Both the position numbers and the translations under genes were made by a program. Positions 9,041-18,660 of a stretch of 64,000 nucleotides of DNA are shown in pieces. Source of the DNA: Lysobacter sp. (GTDB taxonomy: Bacteria > Pseudomonadota > Gammaproteobacteria > Xanthomonadales > Xanthomonadaceae); assembly GCA_027306995.1 (NCBI GenBank), contig DAHUXS010000002.1, positions 1 through 64,000 of the forward strand. The letters are read 5' to 3'. Numbering within the stretch: position 1 is the first letter of the stretch; every line of letters starts with the position of its first letter. The notes under the pieces are model-generated. The model was given only the letters and a program-made list of their open reading frames with translations, ran no database searches and was not told the origin of the DNA.

Positions 9041-11158
9041 ATGAATGGATTGCGTACCGCTCGCCTCGGCTTGGCCGTCGCGTTTGCCTTCGGGGGCATG
9101 GCCCACGCGGAGACAACGATGCAGCAGGACGGTTCGAAGCAGGAAGACGCCAACCAGTGGCTGGAAGACATCCACGGCGACAAGCAGATGGCGTGGGTCA
9201 AGGACCACAACGCCCGCACCGAGGCCGAGCTCGGCGGCAAGCCGGGATTTGCCAAGCTGCAGTCGGACATCCGCGCGATCCTCGATTCCGACGCCAAGAT
9301 TCCCGGCGTCTACAAGCAGGGCGAGTGGTATTACAACTTCTGGCAGGACAAGCAGCACGTCCGCGGCATCTGGCGGCGCACCACGCTGGCGGAATACCGC
9401 AAGGCGCAGCCGAAGTGGGAAACCGTCATCGACCTCGACGCGCTCAACAAGGCCGAGGGCAGCAACTGGGTATGGCATGGCGCCAGCTGCCTGCGCCCGG
9501 CGTACACGCAGTGCCTGGTCTCGCTGTCGCCGGGCGGTTCCGACGCCGACACCACCCGCGAATTCGACATGACGACGCGCCAGTTCGTGAAGGACGGTTT
9601 CGTCAAGCCGCTGGCCAAGGGTGGAATCGACTGGATCGATGCCGACCATGTCTTCGTGCAGACCGACTTCGGCGACGGTTCGATGACAACCTCGGGCTAT
9701 CCGCGCATCGCCAAGCTGTGGACGCGCGGCACGCCGATGGCGGATGCGAAGCTGGTGTACGAAGGCAAGCCGGCCGATCTGTCGATCAGCGCCAGCCACG
9801 ACGACACTCCGGGATACGAACGCGATCTGATCCATCGCGGCATCGGGTTCTACAGCAGCGAAACCTTCCTGCGCAAAGCCGATGGCACGCTGGCGAAGAT
9901 CGACGTGCCCGATTCGATGCAGCGCTATGTGGTGCGCGACTGGCTGGTGCTGGAGCCGCGCACGGACTGGGCGCTGGGCGGCAAGACCTACAAGGCCGGC
10001 TCCATGCTGGTCGCCAACTTCAACGACTGGATGGCGGGCAAGCGCGAACTGACCGAACTGTTCGTGCCGACCGCGACGACGTCCCTCGCTGGCGCGACGT
10101 GGACGAAGAACCATGTGGTGCTGAACGTGCTGGACGACGTCAAGAACCACCTGCAGGTGCTGACGCCCGGCAATGGCGAATGGAAGAAGAGTGAGTTCGT
10201 CGGTGCGCCGGCGATCGGTGCAATCGGAGTGTCGGCGGTCGACTTCGTTGAATCCGATGCCGTGTGGATGACGGCGTCGGGCTATCTCACCCCGACCACG
10301 TTGTCGATCGCCGAGATCGGCAAGAAACCCGAAGTGCTGAAGACCATGCCGACGTTCTTCGACGCGTCGAAGAACGTGGTGGAACAGCACTTCGTGACTT
10401 CGAAGGATGGCACGCGCGTGCCGTACTTCATCGTCCATCGCAAGGATCTGAAGCTCGACGGCAAGAATCCGACGCTGCTCTACGGCTATGGCGGCTTCGA
10501 GGTGTCGATGATGCCGGGCTATTCCGGAACCATCGGCAAGGCGTGGCTGGAGCCGGGTGGCGTCTACGTGGTCGCCAACATCCGCGGCGGTGGCGAGTAT
10601 GGTCCGCGCTGGCACGAGGCCGCGCTCAAGCAGAACCGTCACAAGGCCTATGAGGATTTTGCGGCGGTCGCGCAGGACTTGATCGCGCGCAAGATCACTT
10701 CACCCAAGCATCTCGGCACCATGGGCGGCAGCAATGGCGGCCTGTTGATGGGCAACATGCTGACGCAGTATCCGCAGCTGTTCGGCGCGATCGTGATCCA
10801 GGTGCCGCTGCTCGACATGAAGCGCTACAGCCACCTGCTGGCCGGCGCCTCGTGGATGGCGGAATACGGCGATCCCGACACCGCCGACTGGGACTACATC
10901 AAGACCTTCTCGCCCTACCAGTTGTTCGATCCGGCGAAGAAGTATCCGCCGACCTTCATCTGGACGACCACGCGCGACGACCGCGTGCACCCCGGCCATG
11001 CCCGCAAGATGGCGGCGAAGATGGAGGCGGCCGGCAAGGACGTGCGCTATTTCGAAAACATCGAAGGCGGCCACGGCGCCGGCTCCACCAGCGAACAGAC
11101 CGCCAAGACCTGGGCGCTGAACTACGGCTTCCTGTGGGACGTGCTCGGAAAGAAGTGA
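9041..11158 (+). CDS. Prolyl oligopeptidase family serine peptidase (S9A), exported
   Basis: 705 aa. A signal peptide (MNGLRTARLGLAVAFAFGGMAHA) is followed by the seven-bladed propeller region (DANQWLEDIHGDKQMAWVKDHN at its start) and a C-terminal alpha/beta-hydrolase domain. The catalytic triad is S564 in MGGSNGG, D646 in TTRDDRV and H678 in EGGHGAG. It should cut short peptides after proline or related residues in the periplasm. The ATG at 9041 is chosen for the signal peptide and an AAGGA ten bases upstream. The stop overlaps the next start as TGATG, so the two S9 genes are translationally coupled. Confidence 0.92.
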   Translation: MNGLRTARLGLAVAFAFGGMAHAETTMQQDGSKQEDANQWLEDIHGDKQMAWVKDHNARTEAELGGKPGFAKLQSDIRAILDSDAKIPGVYKQGEWYYNFWQDKQHVRGIWRRTTLAEYRKAQPKWETVIDLDALNKAEGSNWVWHGASCLRPAYTQCLVSLSPGGSDADTTREFDMTTRQFVKDGFVKPLAKGGIDWIDADHVFVQTDFGDGSMTTSGYPRIAKLWTRGTPMADAKLVYEGKPADLSISASHDDTPGYERDLIHRGIGFYSSETFLRKADGTLAKIDVPDSMQRYVVRDWLVLEPRTDWALGGKTYKAGSMLVANFNDWMAGKRELTELFVPTATTSLAGATWTKNHVVLNVLDDVKNHLQVLTPGNGEWKKSEFVGAPAIGAIGVSAVDFVESDAVWMTASGYLTPTTLSIAEIGKKPEVLKTMPTFFDASKNVVEQHFVTSKDGTRVPYFIVHRKDLKLDGKNPTLLYGYGGFEVSMMPGYSGTIGKAWLEPGGVYVVANIRGGGEYGPRWHEAALKQNRHKAYEDFAAVAQDLIARKITSPKHLGTMGGSNGGLLMGNMLTQYPQLFGAIVIQVPLLDMKRYSHLLAGASWMAEYGDPDTADWDYIKTFSPYQLFDPAKKYPPTFIWTTTRDDRVHPGHARKMAAKMEAAGKDVRYFENIEGGHGAGSTSEQTAKTWALNYGFLWDVLGKK

Positions 11159-13263
11159 TGACGCAAGACCGCAAGCTGCAACCGCCGCGCGCCGCCAGGA
11201 AGCCGCACGTCGTCAAAGCGCCCTTCGGCGCCGAACGCGAGGACGTGTACTACTGGCTGCGCGACGACGAACGCGAGAATCCCGAGATGCTGGCGTATCT
11301 CGCGGACGAGAACGCCTATGCCGATGCGATGCTGGCGCATCTCAAGCCGCTGGAGGACACCCTCTACAGCGAGATCGTCGCGCGCATCAAGCAGGACGAC
11401 AGCTCGGTGCCGTATCGCGAGCGCGGTTGGTGGTACTACTCGCGCTATGTCGCCGGACAGGACTATCCGGTGCATGCACGACGCAAGGATGGCGCTGGAG
11501 TCGATGCGGCTACGATCCAGCGGGCCAACGCCGCCGGCGATTTCGCCAGCGAGCAGGTGCTGCTCGACGTCAATGCGCTGGCGCAGGGCCACGACTACTA
11601 CTCCGCGTATCCAGTGGCGATCAGTCGCGACAACCGCATGATGGTCTGGGCCGAGGACACCAACGGCCGTCGCCAGTACACGCTACGGTTCACCGATCTC
11701 GACAGCGGCACGCTGCTCGCGGACGCGATTCCCGGCACCAGTGCCGATGCCGAATGGGCCGACGACGGCCGCACGCTGCTCTACATCGAAAACGATCCGG
11801 AAACGCTGCTGACCGTGCGCGTGAAGAAGCACGTGCTCGGTAGCGATGTCGCACAGGATGTCGTGGTCTACGAGGAAGACGACGACAGCTATTACATGGG
11901 GCTGGGCCGCACCCGCGACGACAAGTTCATCACCATTGGCATGCACAGCACGGTGTCGAATGAGGAGCGCTATGCGCCGGCGTCCGATCCGAGCGAGTTC
12001 AAAGTGCTGGCGCCACGCGAACGCGATCTCGAATACGACGCCGACCATTTCGGCGGGCGCTGGGTGATCCGCACCAACGCGGACGGTGCGAAGAATTTCA
12101 AGATCGTCACCGCCGCCGATGGCGCGACATCGCGCGCGGAGTGGGTCGATTGGATCGCGCACGATCCCAAGGTCTTCATCGAAACCATCGAACTGTTCGA
12201 CGGCTTCAGCGCCATCGACGAACGCTCGGGCGGACTGGAGCGCGTCCGCATCCTCCACGCCGACGGCCGCGAGGAATACGTCAAGGCAGACGAGTCGGCC
12301 TATTCGATGGGGCTGGAGGTCAACGCCGAGCCCGATACCGAGTGGCTGCGTTACAGCTATACCTCGCTGACCACGCCGGCCATTACCTACGAGGTGAACA
12401 TCCAGTCCGGCGAGCGTCGCCTGCTGAAACAACAGCCGGTGCTCGGTGGCTACAATCAGGCCAATTACGTCACCGAACGCGCCTGGGTGCCGGCGCGCGA
12501 CGGCGTGCAGGTGCCGGTGTCGCTGGTGTATCGCAAGGACTTCAAGCGCGACGGCACGGCGGCGATGCTGCAGTACGGCTACGGCAGCTACGGGCATTCG
12601 ATGGACCCGTCGTTCAGCACCTCGATCGTCAGCCTGCTCGATCGCGGCATGGTCTATGCGCTGGCGCATATCCGTGGTGGCGAGGAGATGGGCCGCGACT
12701 GGTACGACAACGGCCGCATGTTCCACAAGAAGAACAGCTTCACCGACTTCATCGACGTCACCCGCTGGCTGGTTGAACACAAATACGTGGCGAAGGATCG
12801 TGTCGCCGCGATGGGTGGCAGCGCTGGCGGCCTGTTGATGGGCGCGATCTCGAACATGGCGCCGCAGGATTACCGGGTGATCCTGTCGCAGGTGCCGTTC
12901 GTCGACGTGGTGACGACGATGCTCGATCCGACCATCCCGCTCACGACCAACGAATACGACGAGTGGGGCAATCCGGAACGCAAGGACAGTTACGACTACA
13001 TGCTGTCGTACTCGCCGTACGACAATCTGGTGAAGCAGGATTATCCGGCGATGTTCGTCGGCACCGGGCTGTGGGATTCGCAGGTGCAGTACTGGGAGCC
13101 GGCGAAATACGTGGCGCGGCTACGCGATGTCGACACCTCGTCGCATCCGCTGGTGTTTCGCATCAACATGGAGGCGGGGCACGGCGGCAAGTCGGGGCGT
13201 TTCCGCCGTTACCGCGAGACCGCCGAAATGTATGCCTTCATGCTGGAACAGCTGGGGGCCTGA
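11158..13263 (+). CDS. Oligopeptidase B (S9A family)
   Basis: 701 aa, no signal peptide. The start overlaps the upstream stop (TGATG). The N-terminus has the S9A signature (REDVYYWLRDDERENPEMLAYLADE), a propeller follows, and the C-terminal hydrolase domain carries S555 in MGGSAGGLLMG, the Asp in GLWDSQVQYWEPAK and the His in EAGHGGKSGR. The last two boxes are typical of PtrB, which cuts short peptides after Lys or Arg. It is probably cytoplasmic, in contrast to its exported neighbour. Confidence 0.92.
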   Translation: MTQDRKLQPPRAARKPHVVKAPFGAEREDVYYWLRDDERENPEMLAYLADENAYADAMLAHLKPLEDTLYSEIVARIKQDDSSVPYRERGWWYYSRYVAGQDYPVHARRKDGAGVDAATIQRANAAGDFASEQVLLDVNALAQGHDYYSAYPVAISRDNRMMVWAEDTNGRRQYTLRFTDLDSGTLLADAIPGTSADAEWADDGRTLLYIENDPETLLTVRVKKHVLGSDVAQDVVVYEEDDDSYYMGLGRTRDDKFITIGMHSTVSNEERYAPASDPSEFKVLAPRERDLEYDADHFGGRWVIRTNADGAKNFKIVTAADGATSRAEWVDWIAHDPKVFIETIELFDGFSAIDERSGGLERVRILHADGREEYVKADESAYSMGLEVNAEPDTEWLRYSYTSLTTPAITYEVNIQSGERRLLKQQPVLGGYNQANYVTERAWVPARDGVQVPVSLVYRKDFKRDGTAAMLQYGYGSYGHSMDPSFSTSIVSLLDRGMVYALAHIRGGEEMGRDWYDNGRMFHKKNSFTDFIDVTRWLVEHKYVAKDRVAAMGGSAGGLLMGAISNMAPQDYRVILSQVPFVDVVTTMLDPTIPLTTNEYDEWGNPERKDSYDYMLSYSPYDNLVKQDYPAMFVGTGLWDSQVQYWEPAKYVARLRDVDTSSHPLVFRINMEAGHGGKSGRFRRYRETAEMYAFMLEQLGA

Positions 13264-13287
13264 GCGCGGGCGTTCATGCAACCGCGC

Positions 13288-13293
13288 TACACT
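13288..13293 (+). promoter_or_regulatory. -10 box of a predicted leaderless promoter (lptM)
   Basis: TACACT ends six bases before the ATG at 13300, with no Shine-Dalgarno. Same spacing as the GATAAT boxes before four other genes in the window. Confidence 0.5.
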
Positions 13294-13299
13294 GCCCGC

Positions 13300-13539
13300 A
13301 TGAACATCCGACTTCCCCTCGTGCTGGTCACCGCCTGCCTGCTGACGGCCTGCGGCAACAAGGGCCCGCTGGTGCTGCCGCAGAAGCCGGTGCCGGTCGA
13401 AACCACCACCACGCCTGCTCCGCAGACGGACACCCAGGCACCGTCGACCGACAGCCAGACGCAACCCAAGCCGGCCGAGCAGCCTGCTCAACAGCAGCCC
13501 GCCCAGGAGCAACCGGCCACGCCGGCTCCCAAGCGCTGA
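13300..13539 (+). CDS. lptM: LptM (YifL) family small lipoprotein
   Basis: 79 aa. Signal peptide and lipobox ([10 protein letters not shown]) are followed directly by the family hallmark [12 protein letters not shown]. The rest is a low-complexity Pro/Gln/Thr tail. In E. coli LptM assists assembly of the LptD-LptE lipopolysaccharide translocon in the outer membrane. The position before dapF matches yifL-dapF in enterobacteria. The start at 13300 is preferred over 13276, which would put eight extra residues before the signal peptide. Confidence 0.88.
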   Translation: MNIRLPLVLVTACLLTACGNKGPLVLPQKPVPVETTTTPAPQTDTQAPSTDSQTQPKPAEQPAQQQPAQEQPATPAPKR

Positions 13540-13546
13540 GGCGATG

Positions 13547-14383
13547 ATGCGCTTCAGCAAGATGCACGGTGCCGGCAATGACTTCGTCGTGATCGACCTG
13601 CGCGATGGCGCACCCGCGCCGACTGCCGACCTTTGCCGCCTGCTTGGCGATCGCCACCTCGGCGTCGGCTGCGACCAGATCCTCACCATCGAAGCACCAC
13701 GCGCCGCGGATTCGATCGCCAGTTACGGCATCTGGAATTCCGATGGTTCGCCGTCGGGGCAGTGCGGCAATGGCGCGCGCTGCGTCGCCGCGTGGCTGGT
13801 GCGCGATGGCGCGGCGCGGGGCGAGCGCTTCCGCATCGACAGTCCGGTCGCGACCCACGATGTCGAACATCTCGATGGCGACCAGTATCGCGTCAACATG
13901 GGCGCACCGGATTTTTCGGTGCAGGCGGTCCCGCTGAAGCCGGGCACGGCCGAGTCCGACCCTTATGTGTTGTGCGTGGATGGCGAGGACATCACCTTCG
14001 GTGCGGTCTCGATGGGCAACCCGCATGCGGTGATCGAAGTCGATGACGTACAGGGCGCCGATGTCGTACGCATCGGTCCCGCCTTGCAGGCCTCGTCGCT
14101 GTTTCCGAAGTCGGCCAATATCGGTTTTGCGCAAGTACTGGCGCCCGATCGCATCCGCCTGCGCGTGTACGAGCGCGGCGCGGGCGAAACCCTGGCCTGC
14201 GGCAGCGGCGCCTGCGCGGCGGCGACGGTGTTGATGCGGCGTGGCCGCATCGGTCGCGATGTCGCGGTGGAATTGCCCGGCGGCACGCTGCGCATCGCTT
14301 GGCCGGACGACGCATCTGCCGTCACAATGGCGGGACCGACGGCCTTCGTGTTCGAAGGCGAGTTGCAGCACATTCCGGGATGA
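13547..14383 (+). CDS. dapF: Diaminopimelate epimerase
   Basis: 278 aa. It converts LL- to meso-diaminopimelate for lysine and peptidoglycan. The N-terminus [18 protein letters not shown] matches the family start. The two catalytic cysteines are C73 (QCGNGARC) and C218 ([10 protein letters not shown]), each in its canonical box. Of two adjacent ATGs (13544, 13547) the second has better spacing from GAGG at 13538 and matches the E. coli start. It is 7 bases after lptM. Confidence 0.97.
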   Translation: MRFSKMHGAGNDFVVIDLRDGAPAPTADLCRLLGDRHLGVGCDQILTIEAPRAADSIASYGIWNSDGSPSGQCGNGARCVAAWLVRDGAARGERFRIDSPVATHDVEHLDGDQYRVNMGAPDFSVQAVPLKPGTAESDPYVLCVDGEDITFGAVSMGNPHAVIEVDDVQGADVVRIGPALQASSLFPKSANIGFAQVLAPDRIRLRVYERGAGETLACGSGACAAATVLMRRGRIGRDVAVELPGGTLRIAWPDDASAVTMAGPTAFVFEGELQHIPG

Positions 14384-14391
14384 AGGAACGC

Positions 14392-15066
14392 ATGGACCAC
14401 AACGAAAAACTCGGTGCCCACGAAGTCGCGGCCTGGCTGCGCCACCACCCGGGCTTCCTCCAGCAATTCCCCGATCTCGCGCAGTCGCTGCAGGTGCCGC
14501 GCGAAGACGGGCGTGCCGCGTCGCTGGCCAGTTACCAGCTCGAAGTGCTGCGCGACAAGAATCGCGAACTCAATCGTCGTCTTCACGATCTCTTCGCTAA
14601 CGCCGAGGAGAACGAACGTTTGGCCGTGCGCTCGCATCAGCTGACCCTGGCCTTGATGCGGCAGTCGACGCTGGCCGATACCGTGCGCGCGATGGCGGCG
14701 AGCCTGGCCGAGGATTTCCATGGCGATCGCGTGCGCGTGCTGCTGTTCCGCGCGGTGCCGGAACTCGAAGGACAGGAATGGGTGTTGCACGCCGACGAGG
14801 GCTCGTCGACGCTGGCGCCGTTCCGTGACTGCATTGCCGATGGCCAGCCGATCTCGGGTCGCCTGCAGGCCGACAAGCAGTCGGTGTTGTACGGCGCGGC
14901 GGCCGACGAAGTGCTGTCCAGCCTGTTGCTGCCGATCACCGGCCATGGCCTGGTGGCGGTCGGCAGCAGCGACGCCAACCGCTTCTATCCGGGCATGGGC
15001 ACGCTGTTCGCCAAGATGATGGGCGAAGCCTTCGCGACCGCGCTGGATCGTCATACCGCATCGTGA
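14392..15066 (+). CDS. DUF484 family protein (GAF-like)
   Basis: 224 aa. DUF484 proteins are cytosolic, with an N-terminal helical part (EVAAWLRHHPGFLQQFPDL) and a GAF-like fold (residues about 85-215). They lie between dapF and xerC in many gammaproteobacteria, as here, but their function is not established. The ATG at 14392 has AAGGA four bases upstream; an alternative ATG at 14380 overlaps the dapF stop. Its stop overlaps the xerC GTG by four bases. Confidence 0.88.
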   Translation: MDHNEKLGAHEVAAWLRHHPGFLQQFPDLAQSLQVPREDGRAASLASYQLEVLRDKNRELNRRLHDLFANAEENERLAVRSHQLTLALMRQSTLADTVRAMAASLAEDFHGDRVRVLLFRAVPELEGQEWVLHADEGSSTLAPFRDCIADGQPISGRLQADKQSVLYGAAADEVLSSLLLPITGHGLVAVGSSDANRFYPGMGTLFAKMMGEAFATALDRHTAS

Positions 15067-15956
15067 ACGCCGCATCCGGCATTGATGCCTTCATCGACCA
15101 CCTCAAGGTCGAGCGGGCGATGTCGGCGCACACGCTGGATGCCTATCGCCGCGATCTCGGTGAATTCGCGTGCTGGTGTGCGGAGCAGGGCATCGATGAT
15201 CCGTCGCGCGCCGATGCAAACCACATCCGTGCCTGGGTCGCCGACGGAAATCGCAAGGAACTTTCGGCGAAAACCCTGCAACGACGCCTGTCGTCCTGTC
15301 GCAGCTGGTTCCGCTGGCTGCTGAAGAACGGCATGGTCGCCGCCAATCCTGCCGATGGCGTGCGTGGTCCGAAAGCACCACGCAACCTGCCGCAGGTGCT
15401 CGACGTCGATGAAGCGGTGCAACTGGTCGAACTCGACACCGACGCGCAACTCGGCACCCGTGATCGTGCGCTGCTGGAGCTGCTGTATTCCTCCGGCCTG
15501 CGCGTGAGCGAGTTGTGCGGACTGCACTGGAACGCACTCGATCTCGGCAACGGGCTGGTCACCGTGACCGGCAAGGGCAACAAGCAGCGCTCGGTGCCGG
15601 TGGGCTCGCATGCCTGCCGTGCGCTGGAAGCGTGGCGCCAGGAATCGCATCCGCGCGCGGATGCGCCGGTGTTCCCCGGACGCGGCGGCGCGCCGATCTC
15701 CACGCGTGCGGTGCAGATCCGCCTGCGCCAACTGGCGCAGCGCCAGGGCGTGTACAAGCGCGTGCATCCGCACCTGCTGCGCCACAGTTTCGCCAGCCAC
15801 ATGCTGGAATCCTCGGGCGACCTGCGCGCGGTGCAGGAACTGCTCGGCCATGCCGACATCAGCACCACCCAGATCTATACCCATCTCGATTTCCAGCATC
15901 TGGCCAAGGTTTACGACGGCGCGCATCCGCGGGCCAAGAGGAAGTCAGGCAGCTGA
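15063..15956 (+). CDS. xerC: Tyrosine recombinase XerC
   Basis: 297 aa. With XerD it resolves chromosome dimers at dif. All six catalytic positions are readable: R147 (SGLRVSEL), K171 (TGKGNKQR), H237 and R240 (HPHLLRHSF), H263 (LLGHAD) and nucleophile Y272 (TQIYTH). An N-terminal SAM-like core-binding domain spans about residues 5-90. Translation starts at a GTG overlapping the DUF484 stop (GTGA). Placement after dapF-DUF484 supports XerC rather than XerD. Confidence 0.96.
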   Translation: MNAASGIDAFIDHLKVERAMSAHTLDAYRRDLGEFACWCAEQGIDDPSRADANHIRAWVADGNRKELSAKTLQRRLSSCRSWFRWLLKNGMVAANPADGVRGPKAPRNLPQVLDVDEAVQLVELDTDAQLGTRDRALLELLYSSGLRVSELCGLHWNALDLGNGLVTVTGKGNKQRSVPVGSHACRALEAWRQESHPRADAPVFPGRGGAPISTRAVQIRLRQLAQRQGVYKRVHPHLLRHSFASHMLESSGDLRAVQELLGHADISTTQIYTHLDFQHLAKVYDGAHPRAKRKSGS

Positions 15957-15973
15957 CCCTGCCATTGGTTGGG

Positions 15974-16001
15974 CTTGAGTCCTCCCGCAGCGACCCCAGA
16001 T
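15974..16001 (+). promoter_or_regulatory. Candidate sigma-32 (heat-shock) promoter of hslVU
   Basis: CTTGAG (15974-15979), a 14-base spacer, then CCCCAGAT (15994-16001). The E. coli sigma-32 consensus is CTTGAA, 11-16 bases, CCCCATNT. It lies just before hslV, whose E. coli counterpart is a classic sigma-32 operon. Confidence 0.55.
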
Positions 16002-16021
16002 CGGGACGACAAGGAGAAGCC

Positions 16022-16573
16022 ATGGACCCCAGTCAGAATCCGACCGTTTTCCACGCGACCACCATCTGTTCGGTGCGCCGCAACGGCAAGGTGGTGATCG
16101 CCGGCGACGGCCAAGTCACGCTCGGCAATACGGTGATGAAATCGAACGCGCGCAAGGTGCGGCGCCTCGGTGCGGACGGTCGCGTGCTCGCCGGTTTCGC
16201 CGGCGCGGCGGCCGATGCCTTCACCTTGTTCGAACTGTTCGAATCGAAGCTGGAGAAGCACGGCCAGTTGCTGCGCGCTGCGGTCGAATTCGCCAAGGAC
16301 TGGAGGACCGAGCGACGCTTCGGCAAGCTCGAGGCCTTGCTCGCCGTCGCTGATGCCGAAACCTCGCTGGTGATTAGCGGCACCGGCGACCTGATCGAAC
16401 CGGAAGACGGCCTGATCGCCATCGGTTCCGGCGGCATGTACGCATTGTCGGCAGCGCGTGCGCTGATCGCGCACACCGATCTCGATGCGAAGACCATCGC
16501 GACCGAAGCGCTCAAGATCGCCGGCGACGTCTGCATCTATACCAACCAGAACATCGTGGTGGAGGAGCTGTGA
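16022..16573 (+). CDS. hslV: ATP-dependent protease peptidase subunit HslV
   Basis: 183 aa. HslV is the threonine-protease core of the HslVU complex, degrading misfolded and regulatory proteins. After self-processing the nucleophile would be T13 ([12 protein letters not shown]), so there is a 12-residue propeptide, longer than the single Met removed in E. coli but the same as in Xanthomonas (MDPSQNP…). [33 protein letters not shown] and [11 protein letters not shown] are family signatures. A strong AAGGAG precedes the ATG. The stop overlaps the hslU GTG by four bases. Confidence 0.97.
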   Translation: MDPSQNPTVFHATTICSVRRNGKVVIAGDGQVTLGNTVMKSNARKVRRLGADGRVLAGFAGAAADAFTLFELFESKLEKHGQLLRAAVEFAKDWRTERRFGKLEALLAVADAETSLVISGTGDLIEPEDGLIAIGSGGMYALSAARALIAHTDLDAKTIATEALKIAGDVCIYTNQNIVVEEL

Positions 16574-17931
16574 TCAATACCGATTCTTCGTCGATGACGC
16601 CGCGCGAAATCGTCGCCGAACTCGATCGCCACATCATCGGCCAGCACCAGGCCAAGCGCGCGGTCGCGATCGCGCTGCGCAACCGCTGGCGGCGCGCGCA
16701 GCTGTCCGACGAACTGCGCCATGAGGTGATGCCGAAGAACATCCTGATGATCGGCCCGACCGGCGTCGGCAAGACCGAGATCGCACGACGGCTGGCGACG
16801 CTGGCCAACGCGCCCTTCGTCAAGGTCGAGGCGACGCGCTTCACCGAGGTCGGCTACGTTGGCAAGGACGTCGAGCAGATCGTCCGCGATCTCGCCGACA
16901 CCGCGGTCAAGCTCTATCGCGAACAGGCCAAGCAGCGCGTGCGCACTCAGGCCGAAGAACGCGCCGAAGACCGCATCCTCGACACCTTGCTGCCGCAGCG
17001 TGCGCCAACCAGCTTCGGCTTCAATGCCGCGGACGTTCGCGACGAACCGTCCGCGGTCGAATCCGATACCCGCCGCAAACTGCGCCAGCAACTGCGTGCC
17101 GGCGAGCTTGATGAGCGTCAGATCGAAATCGAAACCGCGGTGAACGTCGGCGTCGACATCATGGCGCCGCCGGGCATGGAAGAGATGGGCCAGCAGTTGC
17201 GTTCGATGTTCTCGCAACTGTCCGGCGGCAAGACCCACAAGAAGACGGTGACGGTGAAGTCCGCGCGCACGCTCTTGCAGGACGAGGAAGCCGCCAAGCT
17301 GGTCAACGAGGACGAAGTGCGCGAAGCGGCGATCGAAGCCTGCGAACAGCACGGCATCGTCTTCATCGACGAAATCGACAAGGTCGCCAAGCGCAGCGAA
17401 GGCCATGGCGCCGACGTCAGCCGCGAGGGCGTGCAGCGCGATCTCCTGCCATTGGTCGAAGGCTCGACGGTCAGCACCAAGTACGGGCCAGTGCGGACCG
17501 ACCACATCCTGTTCATCGCCAGTGGTGCGTTCCATCTCGCCAAGCCCAGCGATCTCATTCCCGAGATGCAGGGCCGCTTTCCGATCCGGGTCGAACTCGG
17601 TGCGTTGAGCAAGAACGACTTCGTGCGCATCCTCACCGAGCCCAAGGCCGCGCTGACGAAACAGTACGTCGAGCTGATGCGTACCGAAGGCATGGACCTG
17701 AGTTTCAGCGACGATGCCGTCGACCGCCTCGCCGAGATCGCGGCCGACGTCAACGATCGCCAGGAAAACATCGGCGCGCGCCGTCTGCATACCGTCTTGG
17801 AACGGTTGCTGGAAACGCTGAGCTTCGAGGCACCGGATCGCGGCGGCACGCTGGTGATCGATCGCGCCTACGTCGACGGTCACATGGGCGAATTGGTCAA
17901 GGATCCGGACCTGAGTCGTTACATCCTGTGA
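16570..17931 (+). CDS. hslU: ATP-dependent protease ATPase subunit HslU
   Basis: 453 aa AAA+ unfoldase that feeds substrates to HslV. Walker A is GPTGVGKT (residues 62-69) and Walker B is VFIDEIDK (D267, E268). The I-domain insertion lies between them. The arginine-rich sensor region includes [12 protein letters not shown], and the C-terminal RYIL tail inserts into HslV pockets. The start is taken as the GTG overlapping the hslV stop, with GGAGGAG just upstream; an in-frame ATG at 16594 is a less likely alternative. Confidence 0.96.
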   Translation: MINTDSSSMTPREIVAELDRHIIGQHQAKRAVAIALRNRWRRAQLSDELRHEVMPKNILMIGPTGVGKTEIARRLATLANAPFVKVEATRFTEVGYVGKDVEQIVRDLADTAVKLYREQAKQRVRTQAEERAEDRILDTLLPQRAPTSFGFNAADVRDEPSAVESDTRRKLRQQLRAGELDERQIEIETAVNVGVDIMAPPGMEEMGQQLRSMFSQLSGGKTHKKTVTVKSARTLLQDEEAAKLVNEDEVREAAIEACEQHGIVFIDEIDKVAKRSEGHGADVSREGVQRDLLPLVEGSTVSTKYGPVRTDHILFIASGAFHLAKPSDLIPEMQGRFPIRVELGALSKNDFVRILTEPKAALTKQYVELMRTEGMDLSFSDDAVDRLAEIAADVNDRQENIGARRLHTVLERLLETLSFEAPDRGGTLVIDRAYVDGHMGELVKDPDLSRYIL

Positions 17932-17936
17932 GGAAA

Positions 17937-17967
17937 GGGCAGCGGTGCCGTCGCCGCGCCGCTGCCC
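17937..17967. terminator. GC-rich hairpin between convergent hslU and cupin genes
   Basis: Perfect 9-bp stem GGGCAGCGG / CCGCTGCCC with a 13-base loop, filling the 46-base gap. There is no U-tract on either strand, so it may be a transcription barrier or an unconventional terminator. Confidence 0.4.
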
Positions 17968-17977
17968 GATCGTTACG

Positions 17978-18469
17978 TCACTTCTTCATGTTTCCCATGC
18001 CGCGCGGATCGTCGGCGGGATTCACGTAGTTGATCTCGAACGGGCCCATCGCCTGCACCTGGACGATGGCGCCACCCTTGGTCGAGACGGCGTGTTGCAT
18101 GCCGGTCGGGAGGTTGACGAAATCACCCGTGCCATACATGCCGCCATGTGCGTTCGCTGCTTCGCCCATCGAGAAGTCGAGATGCCCCTGGATCACGGTG
18201 ACCATTTCGTCGGTCGGATGGGTGTGGCGCGGAATGCGATAGCCCGGCGGCATCTTCAGGCGCACCGTGAACATGCCGGCGGCGCCTGGGTTGCCGGAGA
18301 GCACGGCGAGTTTGGCGCCCTTGGGCAATCCCGGTGGCGCGTCGCCCCACTGCATTGACGCGGCATGCATGCCTGGATGCGATGGCATCGGCATCGATTT
18401 GTGTTGCGATTCGCCGGCGAGCAGGCAGCAGGGCAGCAAGCAGGCGCTGAAGAGGGTCAGGAATTTCAT
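17978..18469 (-). CDS. Exported cupin-domain protein
   Basis: 163 aa. A signal peptide (MKFLTLFSACLLPCCLLAGES) leads to a single cupin barrel: PPGYRIPRHTHPTDEMVTVIQGHLDF is cupin motif 1 with two His and one Glu as probable metal ligands, and GDFVNLPTGMQHAV is motif 2. Such proteins bind metals or small ligands in the periplasm; no reaction can be assigned. The ATG at 18469 is chosen because GGAG lies six bases upstream; an ATG two codons earlier has no spacing from it. Confidence 0.8.
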   Translation of the reverse strand: MKFLTLFSACLLPCCLLAGESQHKSMPMPSHPGMHAASMQWGDAPPGLPKGAKLAVLSGNPGAAGMFTVRLKMPPGYRIPRHTHPTDEMVTVIQGHLDFSMGEAANAHGGMYGTGDFVNLPTGMQHAVSTKGGAIVQVQAMGPFEINYVNPADDPRGMGNMKK

Positions 18470-18660
18470 TTGCATCTCCGTTGCGTTTTGGATCCCCCCG
18501 GGGCCGTCCCGACCATCGGCGGCGCCGATGGCGGCTGCCCACGCGGATTCTTCTCCCCTCTTTGTTAATCCGACGCGATCCCGCCCCACATTCATTTTCC
18601 AGCCAGCTACCGTGGACGCATCCGCGTAGGCTGACGCCCTTCGGGGCCAACACCACGCGC

